A stretch of DNA of 64,000 bases from an uncultured Tateyamaria sp. (GTDB lineage: Bacteria; Pseudomonadota; Alphaproteobacteria; Rhodobacterales; Rhodobacteraceae), in the NCBI RefSeq assembly GCF_947503385.1, contig NZ_CANNDO010000003.1, positions 372,001 through 436,000 of the forward strand, in the 5' to 3' direction. Below are positions 50,408-57,759 of this stretch, one piece after another. A model generated the notes under the pieces. It did no database searches and was not told where the DNA came from. It saw only the letters and a list, made by a program, of their open reading frames with translations. Every line of letters begins with the position of its first letter. The stretch's first letter is position 1. The position numbers were made by a program, and so were the translations under genes.

Positions 50408-50847
50408 CACCGCTGCGACCCGCGCAAGCCGGTGTCACACTGATCGAGATGCTTGTGGCGCTGACGATCTCTTCGCTGATCGGACTGGCAGGGTTTATCC
50501 TGTTGGACAGCGTCACGCGCAGCGAGGCGGGTCTTGCCGGACGCCTTCAGCGCATTGATCTACAGAGCCGCGCCTTTGCGCTGATGGCACGGGACGTCGA
50601 GGGCGCGCATTCTGCCATGCTGACCGATACGCTGGTCTTGACCTCCGGCAAGCGGGTGGTGACGTGGCGCACACACGAGACCGGATTGATCCGCAGTATT
50701 GCCGCGCCGGATCGCGTGGTTCTTGATCAACGCATCCTTGACGAACCGGCCACTTTCTCGATGCAACAGGCAGGCCTTGTCGTCCTTACCCTCACGGACG
50801 CGGATATCTGGTGGCATCTGCCCCTGCCCCGTGGACCCGCCCGATGA
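50404..50847 (+). CDS. gspJ: Type II secretion minor pseudopilin GspJ
   Basis: A 147-residue pseudopilin starting at 50404, overlapping the lipoprotein stop. The prepilin site is QAGVTLIEMLVAL. The following FILLDSVTRSEAGLAGRL and SRAFALMARDVEGA match GspJ. It is shorter than typical GspJ (about 190-200 aa) at the C terminus. It overlaps gspK by ATGA. Confidence 0.83.
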   Translation: MTPLRPAQAGVTLIEMLVALTISSLIGLAGFILLDSVTRSEAGLAGRLQRIDLQSRAFALMARDVEGAHSAMLTDTLVLTSGKRVVTWRTHETGLIRSIAAPDRVVLDQRILDEPATFSMQQAGLVVLTLTDADIWWHLPLPRGPAR

Positions 50848-51659
50848 AACGGGATCGGGAAGCGGGGGTGAGCCTGCTCAACGTGCTCGCGATCCTCGCC
50901 ATTGGTACAGGCCTCGTGCATGTAATGCTGCGCGATCAGGACGTGGCGCTGGACAGGCTGGACCGCTCCGCTTCATTGGCGCAGGCGCGCGCGCTGGCGC
51001 AAAGCGGCGCGACTTCCGTCGCTGTGGCGCTGCGTCGCGACTTTGCCCGCGCGCCCGACACCGACCATCTGGGCGAAGACTGGGCCCTGTCGGTGCAGGA
51101 CCGCATCGCACTGGACTTTGGCGCATTCGAAGTGTCCGTAAGTGACGTGCGCGGACGGTTCGACCTCAATGCGCTGCACCCCGGTGCCATCGCCGAACAG
51201 CGCGTGTTTGTGGCACTCCTGTCTGCGCTGGACTTGCCCGAGGTGCTGGCCAGCCAAATTACCCAAAGCGTCACGCAACATGGACCGCTCCGGCATCCTG
51301 ACACATTGTTGCAATTCGGCCTTGCGCGCAGCGACCTGGACCGCCTCGCCCCGCATGTCACGGCAACGGATGTCAGAGCTCCGCTGAACCTCAACACTGT
51401 GACCGAACCCCTGATGGCGGCCATGTTCGCAAATCCGAACGCTGCACGCGGCCTTGTTGCCCGCCGGGTCGCACGGGGGTTTCTGGATCAGAGCGATTTG
51501 GCCGCACTTGGCGTAGCGTTGCCTGCGCGCGCGGGTTTCACATCCGATGCCTTTGACGTCAAATCGGTTGCCAGCGTTGGTCCAGCACGCGCCGTTCTGC
51601 ATCGCAGGCTTTATCGCGATACCGAAACCGGTGCGGTCCGAAGCATCGCACAGCCATGA
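50844..51659 (+). CDS. gspK: Type II secretion minor pseudopilin GspK
   Basis: A 271-residue tip pseudopilin. The prepilin site is EAGVSLLNVLAIL; Asn takes the place of the usual Glu at +5, as is typical for GspK. SVSDVRGRFDLNAL and PLNLNTVTEPLMAAMF match the GspK core that packs helical lobes around the strand. It is the last gene of the plus operon and is followed at once by a strong terminator. Confidence 0.9.
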   Translation: MKRDREAGVSLLNVLAILAIGTGLVHVMLRDQDVALDRLDRSASLAQARALAQSGATSVAVALRRDFARAPDTDHLGEDWALSVQDRIALDFGAFEVSVSDVRGRFDLNALHPGAIAEQRVFVALLSALDLPEVLASQITQSVTQHGPLRHPDTLLQFGLARSDLDRLAPHVTATDVRAPLNLNTVTEPLMAAMFANPNAARGLVARRVARGFLDQSDLAALGVALPARAGFTSDAFDVKSVASVGPARAVLHRRLYRDTETGAVRSIAQP

Positions 51660-51662
51660 AAA

Positions 51663-51690
51663 AACGCCGCCCGGTTTCCCCGGCGGCGTT
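51663..51690. terminator. Bidirectional terminator after gspK
   Basis: AACGCCGCC (51663-51671) pairs with GGCGGCGTT (51682-51690). A T-rich CTGTTTCT follows on plus, and an A-run at 51660-51664 gives a U-run on minus. It can end both the gspL-K operon and the convergent DUF4331-lipoprotein operon. Confidence 0.85.
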
Positions 51691-51715
51691 CTGTTTCTGC
51701 CGATGTCCCGAACGC

Positions 51716-51925
51716 TCAGAGTTCGAACGGATCCTGTGTCAGTTGCAGGACCAGATCGGCGTTCGCCACATCGATGGCCGCGTCGTTTGGCCCTTGGGCA
51801 AAGGCCTGCTGGAACGTTGACCCGAGGGTCGCGATGCCACTGACGGACGAACCGCCGCCGCCACAGGCGGCCACAAAGGCCAATCCGGCGCCCACAAGGA
51901 CGAGGCGCAAGTGCTTGGGTGTCAT
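51716..51925 (-). CDS. Small lipoprotein downstream of DUF4331 gene
   Basis: A 69-residue predicted lipoprotein. The signal helix LRLVLVGAGLAFVAAC ends at Cys21, followed by a Gly/Ser linker (GGGGSSVSG) and a short domain of about 40 residues. It starts 26 bp after the DUF4331 stop, so both belong to the ECF-type promoter at 53719-53747. No family is recognised. It could anchor or chaperone the DUF4331 protein in the envelope. Confidence 0.72.
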   Translation of the reverse strand: MTPKHLRLVLVGAGLAFVAACGGGGSSVSGIATLGSTFQQAFAQGPNDAAIDVANADLVLQLTQDPFEL

Positions 51926-51950
51926 GTCGTACTCCTTTCCTGCGTGCCCA

Positions 51951-53579
51951 TCAGTTCACCGACGTCACGGTGCCGTTTGGCGACCCGGGGATCGGCGAAT
52001 TGAGGTAGGGGAACGCGTTTTGCAGGTCCGAGGCCGAAAGCGGCGCGCCATCGGTCAGGGCAACATTGCCAATTGGGGCCTGATCCGGCGTGCAGAACCC
52101 GAGATTGACCAGATCGCTGGCGGTGTTTTCCTCGGCGCCGTCGACACCCAATTCCGCACCCAGCGGAACAGGATGACACAACGCCCCAAGGGCCACGCGC
52201 AGGATGATGTCGATCACATCATCGCCCGGACGACGCCCGTTTGGAAAGCCTGCGAGGTCCTCGGCAACGACACCAAACGTGTTCTGCGCGTCCCGTGGTG
52301 TGGCAGGCACGGCCGTGTTCAGGCGCATCATTTCCGACGCCGTCACATTGGCTGGTTGGTTCAATCCGGGCAAACCGGTCAGGAAAGCAGCCACGAGGTC
52401 TGTCCGGGGCAGGTTCGTCGGTGCGATGTTGTTCTCAAGCCCCAAATCGGGACCAAAGAGCAGCTCGACCAGACGCGGAAAGGTCGGGTTGGTGACGTAA
52501 GTGGCGAAACCAGCGTCATCAATGGGTTCCGAGCCGTTGAAGCGGTCCTTGTCTGTGATCCCGATCACCACTTCGTTGACGAGCGGCGTGGATAGGCGCG
52601 ATTGCTGCACCAGCGCACCGCCGACACGGCTTGTGTCCTCATAACTCGGCGACGGATTCTCCAGCTCGCCCTGTGCAAGGCTCGATGACGTCCATGCCCC
52701 GATGACAGGATCATCGCCCGTGGTGATGCACGAAATCGGCAGCTCAAGCGCCAGAGTGGACACGTTGACCTTGCCAAACACATCATCGTTCACCCGGCTT
52801 TGCGTAATGCCGCCGTCAAAACCCGCGCCGTCTCCGGCTCCGGGCGCGCTGTCGCCTTCGATGGGGACAAAGTTGATCAAATCGAACACCTCGCCAAGGT
52901 TCAGCGCAAAGGCGTCGGCACGTTGCCCCACAAACACGCGACCCGGCATATCACAGCCCGCCATGTCGAAATCGTAGATGAACTGATTGGCGTAGCCATC
53001 ATAGTCAGGGAGCGTTTTCAGCCCCACGTGGTCCAGCGGTTTGGTAAAGGTGGTCTGACCCGACCCGGCGCGTGTGATCGCACTGCGCGTCCCGCTGCGG
53101 CGGTCGCCTTCGATCAGGGTCAGTTCGTAGCTTTCGCTTTCGTTCAAAAGCGACTGGTCACCTGGCAGGATGGGACCTGCATATTTCAGCGGAATGGCGA
53201 CGTTTACACCGCCAATATCCAAACCGATGCCTGCGCCATTATTGGCCAACTGGTTCTCAAAATCGAACTGAAAGGTCAGATCTTCGATGGCATCGCCGTC
53301 ATTGTCGATATGGATTTCATAGATGCCATCCGCATCCATCGTGTAATAGCTTGGCCCGCCGTAGTTCACCTGCAAAGGTTGATAGTTGGCCAGCAACGTC
53401 ACATAGCCTTCGCGACCGGGCTCGTAGCTGCGGAACATATAAAAATCGGTTCCGTCCACTTTGGGATGTTCAGTAATGGCGGGCGCTTCGCGGTGCGATG
53501 ACGCCGCAATGGGCCCCGTTGTGGCCGCTAGAACGGCCACCAGCGCCGTGCTTAGGGCCAATGCCTTTTTGGTCTTCAT
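51951..53579 (-). CDS. Secreted DUF4331 family protein
   Basis: A 542-residue exported protein starting at 53579 after GAGAGGACATGAC. The signal peptide ends near IAA (residue 26), and the mature protein begins SSHREAPAITEHPKVDGTDF, the DUF4331 hallmark. The rest has many Asp/Asn-rich beta turns (HIDNDGDAIEDLTFQF) that suggest calcium binding, and Cys pairs that could form disulfides. The biochemical role of the family is not known to me. It lies next to a type II secretion operon and shares the ECF-type promoter motif with gspL and the prepilin peptidase, so it is a good candidate substrate. Confidence 0.88.
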   Translation of the reverse strand: MKTKKALALSTALVAVLAATTGPIAASSHREAPAITEHPKVDGTDFYMFRSYEPGREGYVTLLANYQPLQVNYGGPSYYTMDADGIYEIHIDNDGDAIEDLTFQFDFENQLANNGAGIGLDIGGVNVAIPLKYAGPILPGDQSLLNESESYELTLIEGDRRSGTRSAITRAGSGQTTFTKPLDHVGLKTLPDYDGYANQFIYDFDMAGCDMPGRVFVGQRADAFALNLGEVFDLINFVPIEGDSAPGAGDGAGFDGGITQSRVNDDVFGKVNVSTLALELPISCITTGDDPVIGAWTSSSLAQGELENPSPSYEDTSRVGGALVQQSRLSTPLVNEVVIGITDKDRFNGSEPIDDAGFATYVTNPTFPRLVELLFGPDLGLENNIAPTNLPRTDLVAAFLTGLPGLNQPANVTASEMMRLNTAVPATPRDAQNTFGVVAEDLAGFPNGRRPGDDVIDIILRVALGALCHPVPLGAELGVDGAEENTASDLVNLGFCTPDQAPIGNVALTDGAPLSASDLQNAFPYLNSPIPGSPNGTVTSVN

Positions 53580-53718
53580 GTCATGTCCTCTCAGATCGAA
53601 TTTGCGCACGACTTTCCCGGTCGCAAAAACGTGCGTTCTTGCGGGCGAAGCCGTCCGACAGCGGAACTCAGCCCTGGCGCGGATGCGCGGTGGTGGGACT
53701 TCAGGTGCTGCACCCAAC

Positions 53719-53747
53719 AAGACGAAGGCGGGCGCGAAAAAGTTTCA
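53719..53747 (-). promoter_or_regulatory. ECF-type promoter for the DUF4331-lipoprotein operon
   Basis: On the minus strand, TGAAAC (complement of 53742-53747), a 17-nt spacer and CGTCTT (complement of 53719-53724). Transcription would start near 53712, leaving a leader of about 130 nt before the DUF4331 ATG. Confidence 0.78.
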
Positions 53748-53752
53748 GCGGC

Positions 53753-53781
53753 TGAAACATCTCTGCCTGCCCGACCGTACT
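53753..53781 (+). promoter_or_regulatory. ECF-type promoter for the prepilin peptidase
   Basis: TGAAAC at 53753-53758, a 17-nt spacer and CGTACT at 53776-53781. Transcription would start near 53788, about 20 bp before the peptidase ATG. Its -35 box and that of the divergent promoter face away from each other, only 5 bp apart. Confidence 0.75.
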
Positions 53782-53808
53782 GTTCTGTATCGACGTTATG
53801 GGGCCGGT

Positions 53809-54270
53809 ATGTTGGCAGTTCTGGAACAGATGATCCGATTTGACGTGCTGGCATCTGCCTTGCTGGCAGGGCTGTTGGGATGGATTTGCGTGGTAGATAT
53901 CCGGCGGTTCCAGATCCCGGATGCGGCAAGCCTTGGGCTGCTCGCGTCGGGGCTGGCCCTCAGCTTGGTCTCTCCGGTGGTCACGCCTGCACCGGCACTG
54001 GTTGGGGCGGGCGTGGGTTATGTCACCTTTGCCGCGCTGGGTGCCGTGTTCTTTCGCCATACGGGGCGGGATGGCCTTGGCCTTGGCGACGCCAAGCTGT
54101 TGGCCGCCGCTGGCGCGTGGCTCGGCCTTAGGGATTTGCCTTTGCTGGTGGCCATCGCCGCAATCAGCGCGCTGGTCTTTGCGCTGCTCACACGCCAGCG
54201 CAGGCTTGCCTTTGGCCCGTGGCTGTCCGGCGCGTTCTGGGCGATCTGGGTGGTGCGGATCAGCGCCTAG
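53809..54270 (+). CDS. Small A24-family prepilin peptidase
   Basis: A 153-residue membrane protease. The two catalytic aspartates are Asp30 in VVDIRRFQIPD and Asp94 in GLGLGDAKLLAAAGAWLG. It lacks the N-terminal methyltransferase domain and the four-Cys motif of full-length GspO/PilD (about 280 aa), so it may cleave pseudopilins without methylating them, or methylation is done elsewhere. The start is the ATG at 53809, set by the first helix and by the ECF-type promoter just upstream. It is the only prepilin peptidase in the window and shares its promoter type with the gspL operon. Confidence 0.87.
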   Translation: MLAVLEQMIRFDVLASALLAGLLGWICVVDIRRFQIPDAASLGLLASGLALSLVSPVVTPAPALVGAGVGYVTFAALGAVFFRHTGRDGLGLGDAKLLAAAGAWLGLRDLPLLVAIAAISALVFALLTRQRRLAFGPWLSGAFWAIWVVRISA

Positions 54271-54782
54271 GCGCTGACCAACACCAGACAGCCCGCAGGC
54301 ATCGTGATCTCGGGATGCACGGAACCGGGCATGGCCACCTGCGCGTCCCCGGCCGAGTAGAGTTTGCCATCGATCCACAACTCACCCTCAAGGATGAACA
54401 GATGTTCGGCGCGCGCGTGGATATGCGGTTTGATCGACGCACCGGGCAAACAGCGCAGCAGATACATCGAACGGCCTGTCTGCTCTTCGTGTGCCAGCAC
54501 CTTTTTCCAGACCTTTTCAGTGCGCTGTTCCCACACACCATCCTCGGCCCGCACGCTTTGAAACGGGGCCGCGTCCTGCGCGTCAAGTTCAGCCTCGATC
54601 GCGTCAAACAATCCATCGGGTGGTGCCGCTTCGGGCAGGCGGGCCAGCAGGGGCGACAGATGCTCTGCGAATACCGTCGCCTCATCCGCCAGATCGGGAC
54701 GGGTGCCCGGCAGGGTCGGCTCCAGCCCGCCCAGCATCGCGTTCAACACCTCGGCGGAATGTCTCGCGTCGGTCTTCTTCAT
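54267..54782 (-). CDS. ChrR-like cupin anti-sigma factor
   Basis: A 171-residue protein with an N-terminal anti-sigma region and a C-terminal cupin. The cupin has IKPHIHARAEHLFILEGELW with two His and a Glu, then a further His in PGSVHPE, as in ChrR, which senses singlet oxygen in Rhodobacter. The N-terminal zinc site of ChrR (His-x3-Cys-x2-Cys) is absent here, so sigma binding must work without that zinc. The start overlaps the sigma stop by ATGA. It converges with the prepilin peptidase gene, sharing four bases (CTAG). Confidence 0.83.
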   Translation of the reverse strand: MKKTDARHSAEVLNAMLGGLEPTLPGTRPDLADEATVFAEHLSPLLARLPEAAPPDGLFDAIEAELDAQDAAPFQSVRAEDGVWEQRTEKVWKKVLAHEEQTGRSMYLLRCLPGASIKPHIHARAEHLFILEGELWIDGKLYSAGDAQVAMPGSVHPEITMPAGCLVLVSA

Positions 54783-55321
54783 ATCATCGCTTCCTTCAAT
54801 GCCGCGATGCCGCGGCGTACCCAACTTTTGGCGGTTCCGACCGGCACATCCATAACGCCTGCCAGTTCAATATAGGTGTAGCCCTGAAAATAGCACAGCA
54901 GCAGCGCCTGCCTGTATTCCGGGCGCAAATCCTCCAGCAACCGACGGATCACAATCGTATCGAGCGCAGATCCCGCAGGATCAGGATTGCCACTGATATC
55001 CGGCACTTCGTCCGAAAACTGGACAAATCCACGCGCCCGTTCCGACCGCAACCGATCAATGGCGCAATTGCGGGCGATAGACCCGATCCACGACAGGGGA
55101 TTGCCGCAATCGGCCTGAAAATGCCCCGCCCTTCTCCAGATGCGCACATAGGTTTCCTGTGCGACCTCGCTGGCAACCTCACGGTCGCGCAGGATGCCCA
55201 GCACGACGCCGAACACATATCGCGAACTGACTTCGTAGAACCGTCTGAACGCCGCCCGGTCCCCGGCTGCGCACTGCACCAGCAAATCGGCAATCAAACG
55301 GGACTGTTCCGCCGCCCCCAT
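54779..55321 (-). CDS. ECF RNA polymerase sigma factor paired with ChrR-like protein
   Basis: A 180-residue ECF sigma. Region 2 runs through FRRFYEVSSRYVFGVVLGIL and ASEVAQETYVRIWRRAG; SWIGSIARNCAIDRLR closes it. Region 4 is RPEYRQALLLCYFQGYTYIE with the recognition helix near PVGTAKSWVRRGIAAL. The start is taken as 55321 after GAGGGCAAAG; an upstream start at 55378 is possible but would coincide with the likely promoter. A TGAAAC box lies at the complement of 55400-55405, but with a poor -10 match. It is the strongest candidate to read the five shared promoters. Confidence 0.92.
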   Translation of the reverse strand: MGAAEQSRLIADLLVQCAAGDRAAFRRFYEVSSRYVFGVVLGILRDREVASEVAQETYVRIWRRAGHFQADCGNPLSWIGSIARNCAIDRLRSERARGFVQFSDEVPDISGNPDPAGSALDTIVIRRLLEDLRPEYRQALLLCYFQGYTYIELAGVMDVPVGTAKSWVRRGIAALKEAMI

Positions 55322-55426
55322 CTTTGCCCTCGCGCCCCCATGTTGCTGAGACCTGGGCACCAGTTTGGTAACACCCACTTTCGGTCCTTTCCGTATGCTG
55401 TTTCATAGCACTACGGCGCCCACCGA

Positions 55427-55909
55427 TCAAAAGATGCACTCCATTCGGATTTTTTCGTTTTCGTCCATAAGCGGGATTTCGGTGCGCACCGGTTCGGCCT
55501 GCGCGCCGATGGATTGGGCGTGCATTGTGATCAGGAAATGCGTGTGGCCACTGCATTTGGTGCGCACGAACGCCCGTAAACCTGCACCGTGCAACGTCAC
55601 CGATCCCAACCCCATCCACGCAGCATCCGTGTTGGGGCGCGCAACGATCTGCTGGCGCGATTGCATCAACAAGAAAACCAAAGCCCCGGCGCATAACCCG
55701 GCCCCGAAAGCAGTCACAACCACGCGCATTCGAACACCAGGGCGTGGGCGGTCCGCGCCGTCAAGCCGCGCTTCGATCTGGGCAAAGAGGTCGGCGCTTG
55801 GCTCTGCCTCTGTCAACAGATGCACAAGCGGGGCTGCGGCCTCGACCTCGGAAACCGGGCGTTTGGCGCGCCACAGTCTGGCACGCGCGCGTCGGAGCAG
55901 CGTTTTCAT
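55427..55909 (-). CDS. Single-pass membrane protein, possible anti-sigma-like regulator
   Basis: A 160-residue protein with a basic N terminus (LLRRARARLWRAKR), one membrane helix (VVVTAFGAGLCAGALVFLLM) and a periplasmic domain with two Cys. Before the helix it has EPSADLFAQIEARLDG, which resembles PPDGLFDAIEAELD in the ChrR-like protein and the helix-forming segment of membrane anti-sigma factors. It lies directly upstream of the sigma gene on the same strand, with a 105-bp gap. An added regulator for one of the sigma factors is plausible; no family is recognised with certainty. Confidence 0.65.
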   Translation of the reverse strand: MKTLLRRARARLWRAKRPVSEVEAAAPLVHLLTEAEPSADLFAQIEARLDGADRPRPGVRMRVVVTAFGAGLCAGALVFLLMQSRQQIVARPNTDAAWMGLGSVTLHGAGLRAFVRTKCSGHTHFLITMHAQSIGAQAEPVRTEIPLMDENEKIRMECIF

Positions 55910-56005
55910 CAGCGTATCAAGTTGTTCTTTGTACAGAGTTCCGGGTGTAACCGGCAATACGGACGCCGACCCTTGTCAGTTGCAGCTTCCCTTGCGTCAC
56001 CGCAA

Positions 56006-56797
56006 TCAGATGCCCGCATACCATTCATACCCGCGGTCCTCCCAGTATCCGCCGCGCCCGCGTCCAATGCCGGAAAAGTCGTCCACCAATTCAATTGCGC
56101 GGACGTATTTGGCCATTTTGTATCCCAGTTGCCGTTCCACACGGACCCGCAACGGGGCCCCGTTGGGCACGGGCAGCGGCGCGCCGTTCATGCCCCACGC
56201 AAGAAGAGTTTGCGGATGGCGCGCATCAACCAAGTCAATCGTCTCATAGTAGCGAATGGCACCGGACAGGCTGCGTTCGATCGTGTCAAAACAGTGGAAC
56301 AGCACATACCGCGCCGACGTGTGGACCATGGCCCGGTCCAATACATGCCACAGCGGCACACCCGCCCATTCGGCAATGCAGCTCCACCCTTCGACGCAGT
56401 CGTGGCGGGTGATTTGCCGCCGTGTTGGCATCTGCCGCAAGTCGGCCAGCGACAAGGAAAGCGGACGATGCACCAACCCGCCGACCTCAAGCCGGTAATT
56501 GGCAAACCGCGCATTGCGGTGCGCCACATAGTCCGCATCCTGCGGATCGGTGACGCCATTGGGCCGCTGGGGTTGGCGGATGTCGACGGGCGCAAACTCC
56601 TGTGCCAGCGCATCTCGGTCCAGAACACCGCGTTGCATCGCCATGGTCAGGTCATTCGCCCGTTCCATGAAATGACGCAGACGGTGGTCGGGTGCGCTCA
56701 GCCCATCCAGTACTTTGCAACCAGCCACGGTGGACGCGGCAATCGTGCCCAGCCCCGTCCGCAAAAGCCGCCTGCGCGACACCACATGATCAGACAT
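56006..56797 (-). CDS. Molybdopterin-dependent oxidoreductase, sulfite oxidase/YedY-like, Tat-exported
   Basis: A 263-residue enzyme. The twin-arginine signal is SRRRLLRTG at residues 7-15, and the signal ends in a lipobox with Cys27 (STVAGC), so it may be a Tat lipoprotein. The molybdenum ligand is Cys134 in TRHDCVEGWSC, the sulfite-oxidase-fold motif. LLAWGMNGAPLPVPNGAPLR is the usual cofactor-binding region. The gene overlaps the downstream-encoded cytochrome b561 partner by 8 bp. The pair parallels MsrPQ, which repairs oxidised methionines in the periplasm, but the subunits are not clearly MsrP or MsrQ. Confidence 0.88.
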   Translation of the reverse strand: MSDHVVSRRRLLRTGLGTIAASTVAGCKVLDGLSAPDHRLRHFMERANDLTMAMQRGVLDRDALAQEFAPVDIRQPQRPNGVTDPQDADYVAHRNARFANYRLEVGGLVHRPLSLSLADLRQMPTRRQITRHDCVEGWSCIAEWAGVPLWHVLDRAMVHTSARYVLFHCFDTIERSLSGAIRYYETIDLVDARHPQTLLAWGMNGAPLPVPNGAPLRVRVERQLGYKMAKYVRAIELVDDFSGIGRGRGGYWEDRGYEWYAGI

Positions 56798-57590
56798 CGC
56801 CTGCCTCCTGTGCATCGGCACGGTACCAGCCGGTAACAATGGCCCGCATTTCGTTCAGTGGACCGGCAAGAACGACCATCACCATATGCACCACGAAAAA
56901 GCCCAACAGGCCTGCCGCAAGGACAAAGTGCAACGTGCGCGCAGACTGCCTGCCGCCCAGACCCTCGGACAGCCATGGCAACGCCGCGTTGACACCCGGC
57001 GACATGGCCAATCCCGTCAGGATCATCATGGGAAAGAGCACGAACAGAACCAGACCATAGCTAAGCCGCTGCAACGGCCCATAGCGCGCGGCATGACGAA
57101 ATCGCCCCCGCACATGGTCTCGCACGTCGCGCGCCAGACCACGCCAATGATGCCGATCCATAACCAGATCGCGCACAAGATGCCCGGACAAGAGCGCGCC
57201 CACTGCCCATACCAAGAGGGTCACCACAAACACCCATGCAAAGAAAAAATGGATCACCCGACCCGTGGCCAGATCGGTGCCGCTGGGAATGGTGGCCCAC
57301 GGCGGAAACGCACGCACCGCGCCTCCTGAATAGCCCAGCACGCCCATGCCGCCCGCGCGCCAGCCGAACAGTTCAACGACGCCCCGGTCATCCACCGCAC
57401 CGATCCGCAGCACTGTATTGTCAAACCCGAAACCGGACTGGTCGCCCCAATACAGCACGGGATGCGCGTTAAAGATTTGCAGCCCCGTGAGCAGCAGAAA
57501 AAACAGGCTCAGCGCCCAGATCCAATGTGTGACCCGCGTCACCCGCGTGTGGCGACGCACCAGCGGGCCGGGTGGTGTGTTGCGTGACAT
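56790..57590 (-). CDS. Cytochrome b561-type diheme membrane protein
   Basis: A 266-residue membrane cytochrome of the hydrogenase/thiosulfate-reductase b type. His residues that would hold two hemes lie in RVTHWIWAL, VIHFFFAWVF, RLSYGLVLF-adjacent and TLHFVLAAG and FVVHMVMVV segments; four helices are evident. It should pass electrons between the quinone pool and the molybdoenzyme encoded by the overlapping gene. It is the first gene of the pair and carries the ECF-type promoter at 57620-57648. Confidence 0.88.
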   Translation of the reverse strand: MSRNTPPGPLVRRHTRVTRVTHWIWALSLFFLLLTGLQIFNAHPVLYWGDQSGFGFDNTVLRIGAVDDRGVVELFGWRAGGMGVLGYSGGAVRAFPPWATIPSGTDLATGRVIHFFFAWVFVVTLLVWAVGALLSGHLVRDLVMDRHHWRGLARDVRDHVRGRFRHAARYGPLQRLSYGLVLFVLFPMMILTGLAMSPGVNAALPWLSEGLGGRQSARTLHFVLAAGLLGFFVVHMVMVVLAGPLNEMRAIVTGWYRADAQEAGDV

Positions 57591-57619
57591 AAGCGCACCT
57601 CTCCTGTTGCGTGTGAGGC

Positions 57620-57648
57620 ATTACGACCGCAACCCGGCAAGAGTTTCA
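57620..57648 (-). promoter_or_regulatory. ECF-type promoter for the cytochrome b561-molybdoenzyme pair
   Basis: On the minus strand, TGAAAC (complement of 57643-57648), a 17-nt spacer and CGTAAT (complement of 57620-57625). Transcription would start near 57613, about 23 bp before the cytochrome ATG. Confidence 0.75.
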
Positions 57649-57683
57649 GCCCAACGTCACACGGGCAGGGTCGCGATCGGACG

Positions 57684-57712
57684 CGAAACTTTTTGCAGTC
57701 GGGTTCCGTCTT
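57684..57712 (+). promoter_or_regulatory. ECF-type promoter for the fasciclin gene
   Basis: CGAAAC at 57684-57689, a 17-nt spacer and CGTCTT at 57707-57712. The first base of the -35 box differs from the other four sites. Transcription would start near 57719, 41 bp before the fasciclin ATG. Confidence 0.72.
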
Positions 57713-57759
57713 GTTCGCTGTCCCCGTCGGGACATCCCAACCAAGCGAAAGGAATTTTC

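Noticed and set aside
55372-55405. Sixth ECF-type promoter before the sigma gene at 54779
   Set aside because: TGAAAC is present on the minus strand (complement of 55400-55405), but the position 17 nt downstream reads GAAAGT, without the CGT core, so it was not counted with the five good sites.
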